Shown: in pieces, positions 30,596 through 41,685 of the stretch
Layout: each line of letters opens with the position of its first letter
Numbering within the stretch: position 1 is the stretch's first letter
Assembly: GCF_019039055.1 (NCBI RefSeq)
Contig: NZ_JAHOPB010000001.1
Location: forward strand, 930,001 to 994,000
Source: Reyranella humidisoli
GTDB taxonomy: Bacteria > Pseudomonadota > Alphaproteobacteria > Reyranellales > Reyranellaceae
DNA length: 64,000 nucleotides
Reading direction: 5' to 3'
The notes under the pieces: model-generated
What the model was told of the DNA's origin: nothing
What the model saw: the letters and a program-made list of their open reading frames with translations, nothing else
Database searches by the model: none
Position numbers and translations under genes: made by a program

Positions 30596-31522
30596 CTACG
30601 CCACGCCCGCCTGCTTGCGCTGGCTGAGCGCCACCTGTTTCACCTTGTCGAATTCGGCACGCCGCTTGGCGACCTCGGCAGGGTCCATGCGCTCGAGATT
30701 GTTGTAGTCGTTCTTCCAGTCCCCATCCTCGGTCCAGCGCAACGGCGACTGGACCGTCGTGCGCGGACCGATGGCGCTTTCCAGAACCTTCAACGCGAGA
30801 TCCAGCGTGAAGCGCTGGGTGTCGGGCTCATGCGGCTTGCCGCAGGAATTGCCGAGCGGGAAATCGCTGAACAGGAAGCGCGGCACGCCCGCCCATTCGA
30901 CAATGTCCTTCGCCGCCCCCATCACCACGGTGGGGATCCCGTTCCGTTCGAGATATCGTGCGACCAGACTCACGGTCTGGTGACAGACGGGTCATGTAGG
31001 GACGAGCAGCGCCGCGTCGACCTGGTCCTGGCGGCAGCGCGCGAGGATTTCCGGCGCATCCGTTTCCAGCGTCACCCGCTGGCTGCGATTGGTCGGCGCG
31101 CCGTGGAACCGCGGGGCCAGCTTGAAGCGGCCTTCGCGGGCGAACTCGCGCATCAGCGGCAGCGGGAACCAGGTGTTGCTGTCCTTCGCCGTCGTGTGCT
31201 TGCGGTCGTAGCCGATGTGGGAGATGCGGGTGTCGTGGTCCTTGTCCGTATCGCCGGAATAGACCGAATAGAACTTGGCGCTGGCATTGTAGAGCGCACC
31301 GGGTCCTTGGTCGCCCTTGTCGGGCTGGTAGGGTGCCGCGGTCGAGATCAGCGCCAGCGTGCTATCCTTCAGAGGCTTCTTCAGCGGCTGGAAGGGCGCA
31401 TCGACGTAGTGCGCCCAGCGATAGGGATTGTCGTAGCCCAGGGCGAGGTAATACTCGCGCGTCCGGCGCATGTAATCGAGCGGCGCGTCGAAATCCGGCG
31501 CGAAATCCATCGTATCGGTCAT
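30596..31522 (-). CDS. GrdB-like selenoprotein, glycine/sarcosine/betaine reductase selenoprotein B family (UGA read as Sec)
   Basis: The gene is one continuous reading frame except for an in-frame UGA at 30994-30992. Reading UGA as selenocysteine gives a 308-residue protein with Sec177 in VPT-U-PVCHQT, a UxxC redox motif with Cys180. The segments on both sides (RISHIGYDRKHTT upstream, TVSLVARYLERNGIPTVVMG downstream) belong to one GrdB/PrdB-like family, and family members with Cys in place of Sec (CPVCHQ) are known to me from other proteobacteria. A hairpin just after the UGA fits a bacterial SECIS. The alternative, a nonsense mutation, is less likely because both halves are well preserved and the Sec position is the redox one. 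The start at 31522 (MTDTMDFAP) has no strong SD; 31510 is possible. It is followed by a CoA-transferase gene. The reaction in an aerobe is unknown. Confidence 0.82.
30963..30994 (-). promoter_or_regulatory. Predicted bacterial SECIS element with the UGA codon
   Basis: On the mRNA (minus strand) UGA at 30994-30992 is followed by ten bases and then a perfect 7-bp stem, ACCAGAC (30981-30975) with GUCUGGU (30969-30963), closing a 5-base loop CGUGA. The loop begins 17 bases after the UGA and has G at its second position. Bacterial SECIS elements are hairpins inside the coding region with a G in the first two loop positions and a UGA-to-loop distance of about 16-37 bases, so the fit is good. Confidence 0.78.
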
Positions 31523-31729
31523 GACGGAAAGTTGAGCGCTGGGGCGCACGAAGTCAAACAAGCAGCTACAGGCGTTCGCATGACGATATGTCGGGCAGGA
31601 TCCTTCAAGGCGCGGGCGGCGCACCGGCAGGTCGCAAAGGTGACCCCGATGTAACCCCCCGGCCATAGTGCGGCCCAACTCCACCGCGCTATATATGAAG
31701 CGAAGTCAGCAGGCTGGGGAGCGCATCGC

Positions 31730-33589
31730 ATGGCGATCAGACGGCGCAGCGTATTGGCGGGCGGCGCGGCCCTTTGGGTCGGCGCGCCGGCGATTCTGCG
31801 GGCCCAGACCCCGGCCCCGGCCGCCGCGGGCACGATCCATGTCAGCCATGGCTTCGCCATGCACGGCGAGCCCAAGTACAAGGCCGATTCCGGCCCGCCC
31901 GACTACCTCAATCCCAACGCCCCCAAGGGGGGCAGCGTCCGGCTGGGTGCCCGCGGCACCTTCGATTCCCTGCATCCCTACATCGTGAAAAGCGTCCCGG
32001 CGGCCGGCATCAGCCAGCTCTGGGACACGCTCTGCTGGAACTCCCGCGACGAGGCCTCGACCGAATACGGCCTGATCGCCGAGACGATCGAATGGCCGGA
32101 GGACCGCTCCTGGGTGGCGTTCACGCTGCGGCCGCAGGCGCGCTGGCACGACGGCAGCCCGATCACGGTCGAGGACGTGATCTTCTCGCTCGACATCCTG
32201 AAGTCCAAGGGACTGCCGAACTACGCCTTCTATTACGCCGACGTGCTGAAGGCCGAGAAGGTCGGCGATCGCAAGGTCAAGTTCACCTTCCGCGACAATA
32301 CCAACAAGGAGCTGCCGCTGATCATCGGACAGCTTCCCATCCTGCCGTCCAAGTGGTGGGCCAGCCGCGACTTCGAGAAGGTCTCGCTGGAGCCCGCGCT
32401 CGCCAGCGGCCCCTACAAGGTCGATTCCTTCGATGTCGGGCGCTCGATCACCTACCGCCGCGTCCCGGACTGGTGGGCGAAGGACCTCTGGATGAACCGG
32501 GGGCGCAGCAACTTCGACGTGATCCGCTACGAGTACTATCGCGACGTCACCGTGCAGTTCGAGGCGTTCAAGGCCGGCGACCTCGACGTCCGGCAGGAGA
32601 ACATCGCGCGCAACTGGGCGACGGCCTACGACATTCCCGCGGTGCGCGACGGTCGCATCCAGCGCGCCGAGATCCCGCACGAATTGCCGACCGGCATGCA
32701 GTGCTTCGCCTTCAACACGCGCCGCGACTATTTCAAGGACAAGCGCGTGCGCGAGGCGATCGCCACGATGTTCGACTTCGCCTGGGCGAACAAGAACCTG
32801 TTCTACGGGATGTACAAGCGCAACGTCTCGTTCTTCGGCAACTCCGAGCTGGCTTCGTCCGGCCTGCCGACCGCGGCCGAGCTGAAGTACCTCGAGCCGC
32901 TGCGCGGCAAGATCCCGGAGGAGGTCTTCACCAAGGAATACATGCTTCCCGAGACCGACGGCACCGGCAACGTCCGCGAGCTGGCGCGCAAGGCGCTGGC
33001 GCTCCTCAAGGAGGCCGGCTGGGAGGTCAAGGACGGCAAGATGACGGAGACGAAGACGGGCAAGAAGCTCGCCTTCGAGATGCTCCTGAACGACGCCAGC
33101 TTCGAGAGGGTCGTGCTGCCCTACAAGCAGAACCTGGAACGCATCGGCATCGACATGACGGTGCGCACGGTCGACACCGCGCAGTTCAAGCGCCGCGAGG
33201 ACGAGTTCGACTACGACATGATGGTCGAGGGCTTCGGCCAGTCGCTGTCGCCGGGCAACGAGCAGCGCGACTTCTGGGGCTCGAAGGCCGCCGACACGCC
33301 GGGCAGCCGCAATTCGCTGGGCGTCAAGGATGCCGCCATCGACTCGCTGGTCGACACGCTGATCGCCGCGCCCGATCGCGAAAGCCTGATCGCCGTGACC
33401 CGGGCGCTGGACCGCGTGCTGCTGTGGAGCAACTTCGTGGTGCCCAACTGGCACAACAACAAGGTCTTCGTCGCCTACTGGAACCGCTTTGCGCGCCCCG
33501 AGAAGAGCGCCCGCTACGCGCCCTTCGCCTTCGATACCTGGTGGATCGACGAGGCCAAGGACCGCGCCCTTCAGCGCGAGAGGAAGTAG
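31730..33589 (+). CDS. yejA: Peptide ABC transporter substrate-binding protein, YejA type
   Basis: A 619-residue family 5 binding protein with a Tat-like signal (RRRSVLAGGAALWVGAPAILRAQ). Near the N-terminus of the mature part is KYKADSGPPDYLNPNAPKGGSVRLG, and LRPQARWHDGSPITVEDVIFS follows; both are typical of YejA/OppA-like oligopeptide (microcin C type) binding proteins. It is the first gene of a complete yejABEF operon, with the permease starting 15 bp after it. The gap upstream (31523-31729) should hold the operon promoter, and no clear box was identified there. Confidence 0.9.
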   Translation: MAIRRRSVLAGGAALWVGAPAILRAQTPAPAAAGTIHVSHGFAMHGEPKYKADSGPPDYLNPNAPKGGSVRLGARGTFDSLHPYIVKSVPAAGISQLWDTLCWNSRDEASTEYGLIAETIEWPEDRSWVAFTLRPQARWHDGSPITVEDVIFSLDILKSKGLPNYAFYYADVLKAEKVGDRKVKFTFRDNTNKELPLIIGQLPILPSKWWASRDFEKVSLEPALASGPYKVDSFDVGRSITYRRVPDWWAKDLWMNRGRSNFDVIRYEYYRDVTVQFEAFKAGDLDVRQENIARNWATAYDIPAVRDGRIQRAEIPHELPTGMQCFAFNTRRDYFKDKRVREAIATMFDFAWANKNLFYGMYKRNVSFFGNSELASSGLPTAAELKYLEPLRGKIPEEVFTKEYMLPETDGTGNVRELARKALALLKEAGWEVKDGKMTETKTGKKLAFEMLLNDASFERVVLPYKQNLERIGIDMTVRTVDTAQFKRREDEFDYDMMVEGFGQSLSPGNEQRDFWGSKAADTPGSRNSLGVKDAAIDSLVDTLIAAPDRESLIAVTRALDRVLLWSNFVVPNWHNNKVFVAYWNRFARPEKSARYAPFAFDTWWIDEAKDRALQRERK

Positions 33590-33604
33590 GCGTCCGGCCG
33601 CTCC

Positions 33605-34705
33605 ATGCTTGCCTACATCCTGCGACGCCTCGTGCTGGTGGTGCCGACCCTGTTCGGCATCATGGTCATCAACTTCTTCATCGTTCAGGCCGCGCCCGGC
33701 GGCCCGGTCGAGCAGACGCTGGCCCAGATCCAGGGCACCTCGGTCGACGCCACGGAGCGCTTCTCCGGCAGCTCCAGCGGCGGCGAGACGCTGCGCAAAT
33801 CGGCTACTGATTCCTCGGGCGGCGGCACCTATCGCGGCGCCCGCGGCCTGCCGCGCGAGCTGATCGAGCGCATCGAGAAGATGTACGGCTTCGACAAGCC
33901 GATCGGCGAGCGCTTCCTGCTGATGATGAAGAACTACCTGGTCTTCGATTTCGGCGAGAGCTTCTTCCGCAACAAGCGCGTGGTCGACCTCATCATCGAG
34001 AAGATGCCGGTGTCGATCTCGCTCGGCCTGTGGACCACGCTGCTGATCTACTTCGTGTCGATACCGCTCGGCATCGCCAAGGCCGTGCGCGACGGCTCGC
34101 GCTTCGATGTGTCGACCTCGACGACGCTGATCGTGCTCAACGCCATCCCCGGCTTCCTCTTCGCGCTGCTGCTGGTCGTGCTGTTCGCCGGCGGCTCCTA
34201 CTTCAAGTGGTTCCCGCTGCGTGGCCTCGTCTCCGACGACTGGAGCTCGCTCGGCCTCATCGACAAGGTGCTCGACTATTTCTGGCACATGGCCCTGCCG
34301 ATCGGCGCCATGGTGATCGGCGGCTTCGCGACGCTGACGTTCCTCACCAAGAACTCGTTCCTCGAGGAGATCCACAAGCAGTATGTGCTGACCGCCCGCG
34401 CCAAGGGGCTGGTCGAGCGCCGCGTGCTCTACGGCCACGTCTTCCGCAACGCCATGCTGATCGTGATCGCCGGTTTCCCCGCCGCCTTCATCGGCGTGCT
34501 GTTCACCGGCTCGCTGCTGATCGAGGTGATCTTCTCCCTCGACGGGATCGGCCTGCTGGGCTTCGAGGCGGCGCTGAACCGCGACTATCCGGTGATGTTC
34601 GGCACGCTCTACTTCTTCGGCCTGATCGGCCTCGTCATGGGGATCCTGGGCGACCTCATGTACACGGTGGTCGATCCGCGGATCGACTTCGAGGCGCGCG
34701 CCTGA
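33605..34705 (+). CDS. yejB: Peptide ABC transporter permease, YejB type
   Basis: A 366-residue permease of the DppB/OppB class. It starts [21 protein letters not shown], the classical first membrane helix, and has the EAA loop segment [22 protein letters not shown] long periplasmic insertion between residues about 40 and 95 is typical of YejB compared with DppB. Its stop codon overlaps the next start (TGATG). Confidence 0.93.
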   Translation: MLAYILRRLVLVVPTLFGIMVINFFIVQAAPGGPVEQTLAQIQGTSVDATERFSGSSSGGETLRKSATDSSGGGTYRGARGLPRELIERIEKMYGFDKPIGERFLLMMKNYLVFDFGESFFRNKRVVDLIIEKMPVSISLGLWTTLLIYFVSIPLGIAKAVRDGSRFDVSTSTTLIVLNAIPGFLFALLLVVLFAGGSYFKWFPLRGLVSDDWSSLGLIDKVLDYFWHMALPIGAMVIGGFATLTFLTKNSFLEEIHKQYVLTARAKGLVERRVLYGHVFRNAMLIVIAGFPAAFIGVLFTGSLLIEVIFSLDGIGLLGFEAALNRDYPVMFGTLYFFGLIGLVMGILGDLMYTVVDPRIDFEARA

Positions 34706-35720
34706 TGAACCCGATGAACCGCCGCCGCATCGCGGCGTTCCGCTCCAGCAAGCGCGGCATGATCTCGCTCGCGATCTTCGGAACGCTGTTCTTCCTGTCG
34801 CTGTTCGCCGAGCTGCTGGCCAACAGCAAGCCGATCCTCATCCGCTACGACGGCGGCTTCTACTCGCCGCTCCTGAAGGACTATCCCGAGACCACCTTCG
34901 GCGGCGACTTCCCGACCAACACCGTCTATTCCGACCCGGAAGTGAAGAAGCTGATCGAGGACAAGGGCTGGATCCTGTGGCCGCCGATCCCCTACAGCTA
35001 CGACACGGTGCTGAAGGGTGAGGGCCGCACGACCCTGCAGCCCCCGTCCCGCCAGCACTGGCTGGGGACCGACGACAGCGGCCGCGACGTGCTGGCCCGC
35101 CTGATCTACGGTTTCCGCATCTCCGTCCTGTTCGGGCTCGCGCTCACGATCGCCAGCACCGTGATCGGCATCGCCGCCGGCGCGGTGCAGGGCTATTTCG
35201 GCGGCGTGGTCGACCTGCTGATGCAGCGCTTCCTCGAAATCTGGTCGAGCATGCCGACGCTCTACCTGCTGATCATCCTGGCGAGCTTCATCCAGCCGGG
35301 CTTCTGGGTGCTGCTGGGCATCATGCTGCTGTTCAGCTGGATGTCGCTGGTCGGGCTGGTGCGCGCCGAGTTCCTGCGGGGCCGCAACTTCGACTATGTC
35401 CGGGCGGCCCGCGCGCTGGGTATGATGGATGCGCGCATCATGTTCCGGCACATCCTTCCCAATGCGATGACAGCCAGCCTGACCTTCCTGCCCTTCATCC
35501 TGGCAGGCTCGGTCACGACGCTGACCTCGCTCGACTTCCTGGGCTTCGGATTGCCGGTGGGCTCGCCGTCGCTCGGCGAACTCCTGTTGCAGGGCAAGAA
35601 CAACCTCACCGCCCCGTGGCTCGCCTTCACCGGCTTCTTCGTGATCGCGCTGATGCTGTCGCTGCTGGTCTTCATCGGCGAGGCGGTGCGCGACGCCTTC
35701 AACCCGCGCAAGGTGCTGGC

Positions 35721-35724
<4 letters not shown>
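34705..35724 (+). CDS. yejE: Peptide ABC transporter permease, YejE type
   Basis: A 339-residue permease of the DppC/OppC class; E. coli YejE has 341 residues. After the first membrane helix there is the long periplasmic region containing KPILIRYDGGFYSPLL and HWLGTDDSGRDVLARLIYG, characteristic of this family, then five more helices with the EAA segment VRAARALGMMDARIMFRHILP. The ATG at 34705 overlaps the YejB stop, and the stop overlaps the GTG start of the ATPase gene by four bases (GTGA). Confidence 0.93.
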
Positions 35725-37355
<1,631 letters not shown>

Positions 37356-37439
37356 TTGTTTCAATTGCACGGAAGTTTGTGACGGCTTGCAGGCCTCGCG
37401 CGACAAATTTATGAGAAGAGCCTGAAAGGGAGGAACGTC

Positions 37440-38417
37440 ATGATCGGCTTCCGCCGCGCCCTGCTTGTCGCCGCTCTCGTCGTCATGTCTCCCCTTGCCG
37501 CCCCAGCGGTCGCGATCGCCCAGTCGCAGAGCCTGACGCTCGGCACCGCCTCGGTCGGCGGCACCTATCACGTCTATGGCGGTGTCGTGGCCGCCCTGCT
37601 GACCGACAAGGCCGGCATGCAGGTGACGACGCAGCAGACCCAGGGACCGAACCAGAACGTCATCATGATCGACGACGGCAAGATCGGACTCGGCATGACG
37701 ACCATGGGTGTCGCGCTGCAGGCGCTGCAGGGTTCCGCCCCGTGGACCAAGGGCAAGAAATACGACAGCATCCGCGCGCTGTTCCCGATGTACGACACGC
37801 CGATGCAATGCGTTGCGCTGAAGAAGTCGGGCATCACCAGCTTCAGGCAGCTCGAGGGCAAGACCGTCGGCACCGGCCCCAAGGCCGGCACACCCGGCAC
37901 CTACTTCCCGCTGATCTTCGAAGCTCTCGGCATGAAGGTGACGGCGCGCAACGGCCAGGGCAGCGAGGTCGGCAACCAGCTCAACGACGGCTTGATCGAC
38001 GCCTTCTGCTTCGGCGCCGGCGTGCCGGTGCCGATCTTCACGCAGCTCGATGCCGAGCAGGCGATCAACTTCTTCACGTGGACGCCGGAGGAGATCGCGA
38101 CCATCCGCGCCAGGATACCGGAGTTCACCGAATCGAAGGTACTGAAAGGCCTGTACAGGCAGCAGACGGAGGACCAGAAGACGATCGGCCTCTACAATTT
38201 CGCGATCGCCAGCAAGGACATGTCCGACGCGGTGGCCTACAGGATCACCAAGACCATCCTCGAAAACAATTCGGCGATGGTCCGCGCCCACGCGGCGGCC
38301 AAGGAGACGGTCGCGGCCAACGCGGCCCGAAACACGGTCCTCACATTCCACCCCGGCGCCGTGCGTTATTACAAAGAAAAGGGAATCAAGCTCGACCCGG
38401 CGACGCTCCCTAAGTAA
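37440..38417 (+). CDS. TAXI-family TRAP transporter solute-binding protein
   Basis: A 325-residue periplasmic binding protein with a signal peptide (residues about 1-28, ending AIAQS). The N-terminal LTLGTASVGGTYHVYGGVVAALL is the TAXI-family signature. SD-like GGGAGGAAC precedes the ATG. No DctQM or fused membrane subunits are nearby, so it is an orphan binding protein here. The next gene, a 2-hydroxyacid dehydrogenase, follows after eight bases and is probably cotranscribed, which hints that the ligand is a small 2-oxo or 2-hydroxy acid. Confidence 0.9.
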   Translation: MIGFRRALLVAALVVMSPLAAPAVAIAQSQSLTLGTASVGGTYHVYGGVVAALLTDKAGMQVTTQQTQGPNQNVIMIDDGKIGLGMTTMGVALQALQGSAPWTKGKKYDSIRALFPMYDTPMQCVALKKSGITSFRQLEGKTVGTGPKAGTPGTYFPLIFEALGMKVTARNGQGSEVGNQLNDGLIDAFCFGAGVPVPIFTQLDAEQAINFFTWTPEEIATIRARIPEFTESKVLKGLYRQQTEDQKTIGLYNFAIASKDMSDAVAYRITKTILENNSAMVRAHAAAKETVAANAARNTVLTFHPGAVRYYKEKGIKLDPATLPK

Positions 38418-38425
38418 AAGGCTGC

Positions 38426-39361
38426 ATGGCCGGAGCTATTGCCTACATCAGCCGCGATACCGACGGCGTCCTCTGGAACAAGGTCCTCGAAGCAGGTCTT
38501 GGTCCGATCGATTTCCGCACCCGGGACAATCTCGGGAACAAGGACGACATCGAGGTCGCCCTCGCCTGGAAGCCGGACCGCGGCCTGATCGCCTCCTTCC
38601 CGAATGTAAAACTGATCGTGTCGCTGGGCATGGGAGTCGACCACCTGCTGGCCGACGACAAGCTGCCACCGGGCGTGCCGATCACCCGCATCATGGACGA
38701 CGGGCTGGTCGGGCAGATGAGCGAATACGCCATCTACTTTGCCCTGCGTCACCACCGCGACATCGACAAGTATGCCGAGAGTCAGCGGGCGAAGGCGTGG
38801 AAACCCGAGGATTTCGTCGACACCATCCATCGCCGAATCGGCATCACCGGCCTCGGCACGATCGGCCAGGACACGGCGAAGAAGTTCGCGGCCCTGGGAT
38901 TCCCGACCGCCGGCTGGAGCCGCACGCAGAAGACCGTGCCGGGCGTCGAGACCTTCCACGGCCCGGACGGCCTGGCGGCATTCCTCGCCCGGACCGACAT
39001 CCTCATCAACGTGCTGCCGCTCACGCGCGACACCAGGGGCCTGCTCGACGCCAGGCTGTTCGCCGCCCTGCCGAAAGGCGCCTACCTGATCAACATGGGT
39101 CGCGGCGGACACGTGGTCGACGACGACCTGCTCGCCGCCCTCGATTCGGGCCATCTCTCCGGCGCCGCGCTCGACGTGTTCAACACCGAGCCGTTGCCCG
39201 CGGATCATCCCTACTGGACGCACTCCAAGGTGAAGGTCACGCCGCACATCGCCGGCGCCACCAACCCGCGCACCGCCTCACCCGGCGTGATCGAGAACAT
39301 CAAGCGCATCCGGTCCGGCCAACCGCTGATCAACACGGTCGACCCGGTGACTGGGTACTGA
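38426..39361 (+). CDS. 2-hydroxyacid dehydrogenase, glyoxylate/hydroxypyruvate reductase A (GhrA)-like
   Basis: A 311-residue NAD(P)H-dependent D-2-hydroxyacid dehydrogenase. The cofactor Rossmann motif is ITGLGTIGQDTAKKFAALGF (near residues 138-157), the substrate-binding ING-type segment is YLINMGRGGHVVDDDLL, and the catalytic His lies in VTPHIAGATNP. Length and motifs fit GhrA (YcdW), which reduces glyoxylate and hydroxypyruvate. It is directly downstream of the TAXI binding protein. Confidence 0.9.
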   Translation: MAGAIAYISRDTDGVLWNKVLEAGLGPIDFRTRDNLGNKDDIEVALAWKPDRGLIASFPNVKLIVSLGMGVDHLLADDKLPPGVPITRIMDDGLVGQMSEYAIYFALRHHRDIDKYAESQRAKAWKPEDFVDTIHRRIGITGLGTIGQDTAKKFAALGFPTAGWSRTQKTVPGVETFHGPDGLAAFLARTDILINVLPLTRDTRGLLDARLFAALPKGAYLINMGRGGHVVDDDLLAALDSGHLSGAALDVFNTEPLPADHPYWTHSKVKVTPHIAGATNPRTASPGVIENIKRIRSGQPLINTVDPVTGY

Positions 39362-39407
39362 GCATCACCAAGTCGAATCCGATCAGACCGGCCGCTCAAT
39401 ACACACA

Positions 39408-39520
39408 AACCTCATCCTGAGGAGGCTGCAAAGCAGCCGTCTCGAAGGATGGGTAACAACGTGGTGCGCGTGCCCACCCTTCGAGACGCGGTCCTTGCGG
39501 ACCGCTCCTCAGGGTGAGGT
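39408..39520. repeat. Composite palindromic repeat, copy 3
   Basis: Third copy of the long inverted repeat, outer arms AACCTCATCCTGAGGAGG and CTCCTCAGGGTGAGGT, inner arms CGTCTCGAAGGATGGG and CCCACCCTTCGAGACG, with side hairpins CTGCAAAGCAG and GGTCCTTGCGGACC. It is the least degenerate copy in the window and sits between the convergent GhrA-like and aminopeptidase genes. Confidence 0.88.
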
Positions 39521-39545
39521 CTTTGTCTGAAGCGGAAGTTTTCGA

Positions 39546-40925
39546 TCACTTCCCGAATCTGTCGGCGATCGTGCAGTAGATCGCGCGCGCAACCTGGGCT
39601 TCGCCGCCTTCGGGGCGACCGGGTCGGCTCGAGTTGTTCCAGGCCATCATGTCGAAATGCGCCCACGGCACGTCGTTGGGCACGAATTCCTTCAGGTAGA
39701 GCGCAGCGGTGATCGCGCCGCCGAAGGCGCCGGCCGAGACGTTGTTGATGTCGGCCACCTTGCTGGCCAGCATCTGGCGATAGGGCGCGAACAGCGGCAT
39801 CCGCCACATCGGATCGGTGATCTGCTCGCCCGCCGCAATCAGAGCATTGGCCAGCTTGTCGTCGTTGCAGAACAAGGCCGGCAGGTCAGGCCCCAGCGCC
39901 ACGCGGGCCGCACCCGTGAGGGTCGCGCAATCGATCATCATGGCAGGCTTCTCCGAAGCGCCCTCGTCCAGCGCGTCGCACAGGATCAGGCGTCCCTCGG
40001 CATCCGTGTTGCCGATCTCGACCGTGATGCCCTTGCGCGTCCTGATCACGTCCATCGGCCGGAACGCGTTGCCAGAGACAGAGTTCTCGACCGCCGGCAC
40101 CAGCACGCGCAGCCGCACCCGCAGGCCCGTCGCCATGATCATCGACGCCACCGCCAGCACCGTGGCCGCACCGCCCATGTCCTTCTTCATCATCAGCATG
40201 CCGGCCGCCGGCTTGAGGTCGAGGCCGCCGGTGTCGAAACACACGCCCTTGCCGACCAGCGTCACCTTGGGATCGCTCGCCTTGCCCCAGGTGAGGTCGA
40301 TCAGGCGCGGCGCGCGCACCGAGGCGCGGCCGACCGCGTGGATCGTCGGATAATTCTGCTTCAGGAGATCGTCGCCCACGATCACCTTGATTTTCGCCTT
40401 GTGCGCCCTGGCGAGCTTCTGGGCCGCCGCAGCCAATTCGGCCGGCCCCATGTCCGACGAGGGCGTGGTGATGAGGTCGCGCGCCATCGAGATCGCCTCG
40501 ATCGTCGCCGTCGACAGCTTCTTGTCGGCGCCCGCGGGCCACACGAAGCGCGGGCCTTCCTTGCCCTTGGTGGCGCGATAGCGCTCGAACTTCCAGGCGC
40601 CGAGGCCGATCGCCACGGCCACATCGGTCATCGACACCGGCGCGGTCTTGCCTTCCAGCCGCCACGTCGCCACCGGCAGCTTCGCAGTCAGTGCGCCGAA
40701 ATCCCACAGGGTCGGCGCGTCCGGAATCACAAGCACTGCACCGGACGCCTTGCCGTCGCGTCCTGGCAGAACCGCGACATCGGCCGGCGATCCGGCGAGT
40801 CCGAGCGATTCGACCCAGCCGCGTGTGGCGCCGGACTGGGCTTTCAACCAGGCGCCCCACTTCGATCGAGCAACAAACTGCAGGGGGAGAGAGGAAGAAG
40901 AACGGTCGACGAACGGCAGCGACAT
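39546..40925 (-). CDS. Leucyl aminopeptidase family protein (peptidase M17)
   Basis: A 459-residue M17 aminopeptidase. Two-metal and catalytic segments are present: VGKGVCFDTGGLDLKPAAGM, MMKKDMGGAA and the family signature NTDAEGRLIL. These supply the Lys, Asp and Glu ligands and the catalytic Arg. It is cytoplasmic and removes N-terminal residues from peptides. The start is uncertain: ATG at 40925 (MSLPFVD) gives a normal N-terminus, ATG at 40931 adds two residues, and the frame is open further upstream without protein-like content. It is divergent from the GST gene. Confidence 0.93.
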   Translation of the reverse strand: MSLPFVDRSSSSLPLQFVARSKWGAWLKAQSGATRGWVESLGLAGSPADVAVLPGRDGKASGAVLVIPDAPTLWDFGALTAKLPVATWRLEGKTAPVSMTDVAVAIGLGAWKFERYRATKGKEGPRFVWPAGADKKLSTATIEAISMARDLITTPSSDMGPAELAAAAQKLARAHKAKIKVIVGDDLLKQNYPTIHAVGRASVRAPRLIDLTWGKASDPKVTLVGKGVCFDTGGLDLKPAAGMLMMKKDMGGAATVLAVASMIMATGLRVRLRVLVPAVENSVSGNAFRPMDVIRTRKGITVEIGNTDAEGRLILCDALDEGASEKPAMMIDCATLTGAARVALGPDLPALFCNDDKLANALIAAGEQITDPMWRMPLFAPYRQMLASKVADINNVSAGAFGGAITAALYLKEFVPNDVPWAHFDMMAWNNSSRPGRPEGGEAQVARAIYCTIADRFGK

Positions 40926-40997
40926 GGCCATGCTCACAAACATCAAGAGAGCGATTACATTGCCGGTCAAACTCCATGGCTGGCAAGGAGGGCGTAG

Positions 40998-41666
40998 ATG
41001 GCCGAATTCACTGTCGTGATCGGCAACAAGAACTATTCGTCGTGGTCGCTGCGCGGCTGGCTGATGGCCAGGATCGCGAATATCGACTTCGATGAGATCG
41101 TGATACCGCTCGACCGGCCGGAGACGCAGGCGGCGATCCGCAAGCACTCGCCCTCGGGCCGTCTCCCGGTGCTCCTGCATCGCGGCCTCGCGGTATGGGA
41201 TTCGCTCGCCATCGCCGAGTATCTCAACGACATGAAGCCCGAAGCCGGTCTGTGGCCGCCCTCGGCCGCGGCTCGCGCTCACGCCCGGTCGATCTCGGCG
41301 GAAATGCACTCAAGCTTCCCCGACCTGCGCAACAGCATGCCGATGAACATCCGTGCTTCCTATCCCGGCATGGGCATGACGACAGGCACCCGCGCCGATA
41401 TCGAGAGAATCACCTCGCTCTGGCGGGATTGCCGCAAGCGTTTTGCCGGCGCCTTCCAGAAGGACGATGGCTTCCTCTTCGGCGCGTTCGGCGCGGCCGA
41501 TGCAATGTTTGCGCCCGTGGTGACGCGCTTCAAGACCTACGGCGTCACGCTCGACACCGACGCCGACGCCTACTGCACGGCGGTGCTGGGGCATCCGGCG
41601 ATGAAGGAATGGATCGACGCGGCCCAGCACGAACCATGGCTGATCGACAGCTATGAGCTGAAATAG
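40998..41666 (+). CDS. Glutathione S-transferase family protein
   Basis: A 222-residue GST. The thioredoxin-like N-terminal half starts GNKNYSSWSLRGWLMARIA, which places the catalytic Ser in the first loop, and GRLPVLLHRGLAVWDSLAIAEYLND carries the cis-Pro and the glutathione gamma-glutamyl-binding S/T. The C-terminal half is helical. The NYSSWSLR beginning is shared with the YfcF/YibF-related zeta-like bacterial GSTs. It is a single gene. Confidence 0.92.
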   Translation: MAEFTVVIGNKNYSSWSLRGWLMARIANIDFDEIVIPLDRPETQAAIRKHSPSGRLPVLLHRGLAVWDSLAIAEYLNDMKPEAGLWPPSAAARAHARSISAEMHSSFPDLRNSMPMNIRASYPGMGMTTGTRADIERITSLWRDCRKRFAGAFQKDDGFLFGAFGAADAMFAPVVTRFKTYGVTLDTDADAYCTAVLGHPAMKEWIDAAQHEPWLIDSYELK

Positions 41667-41685
41667 CCCGTCGGCCGAACGCGAG

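Noticed and set aside
30596..31522. Reading the gene as two broken genes, or as a frameshift
   Set aside because: Both parts are in one frame and only a UGA separates them; no base loss is needed. The UxxC context and the hairpin make selenocysteine the better explanation.
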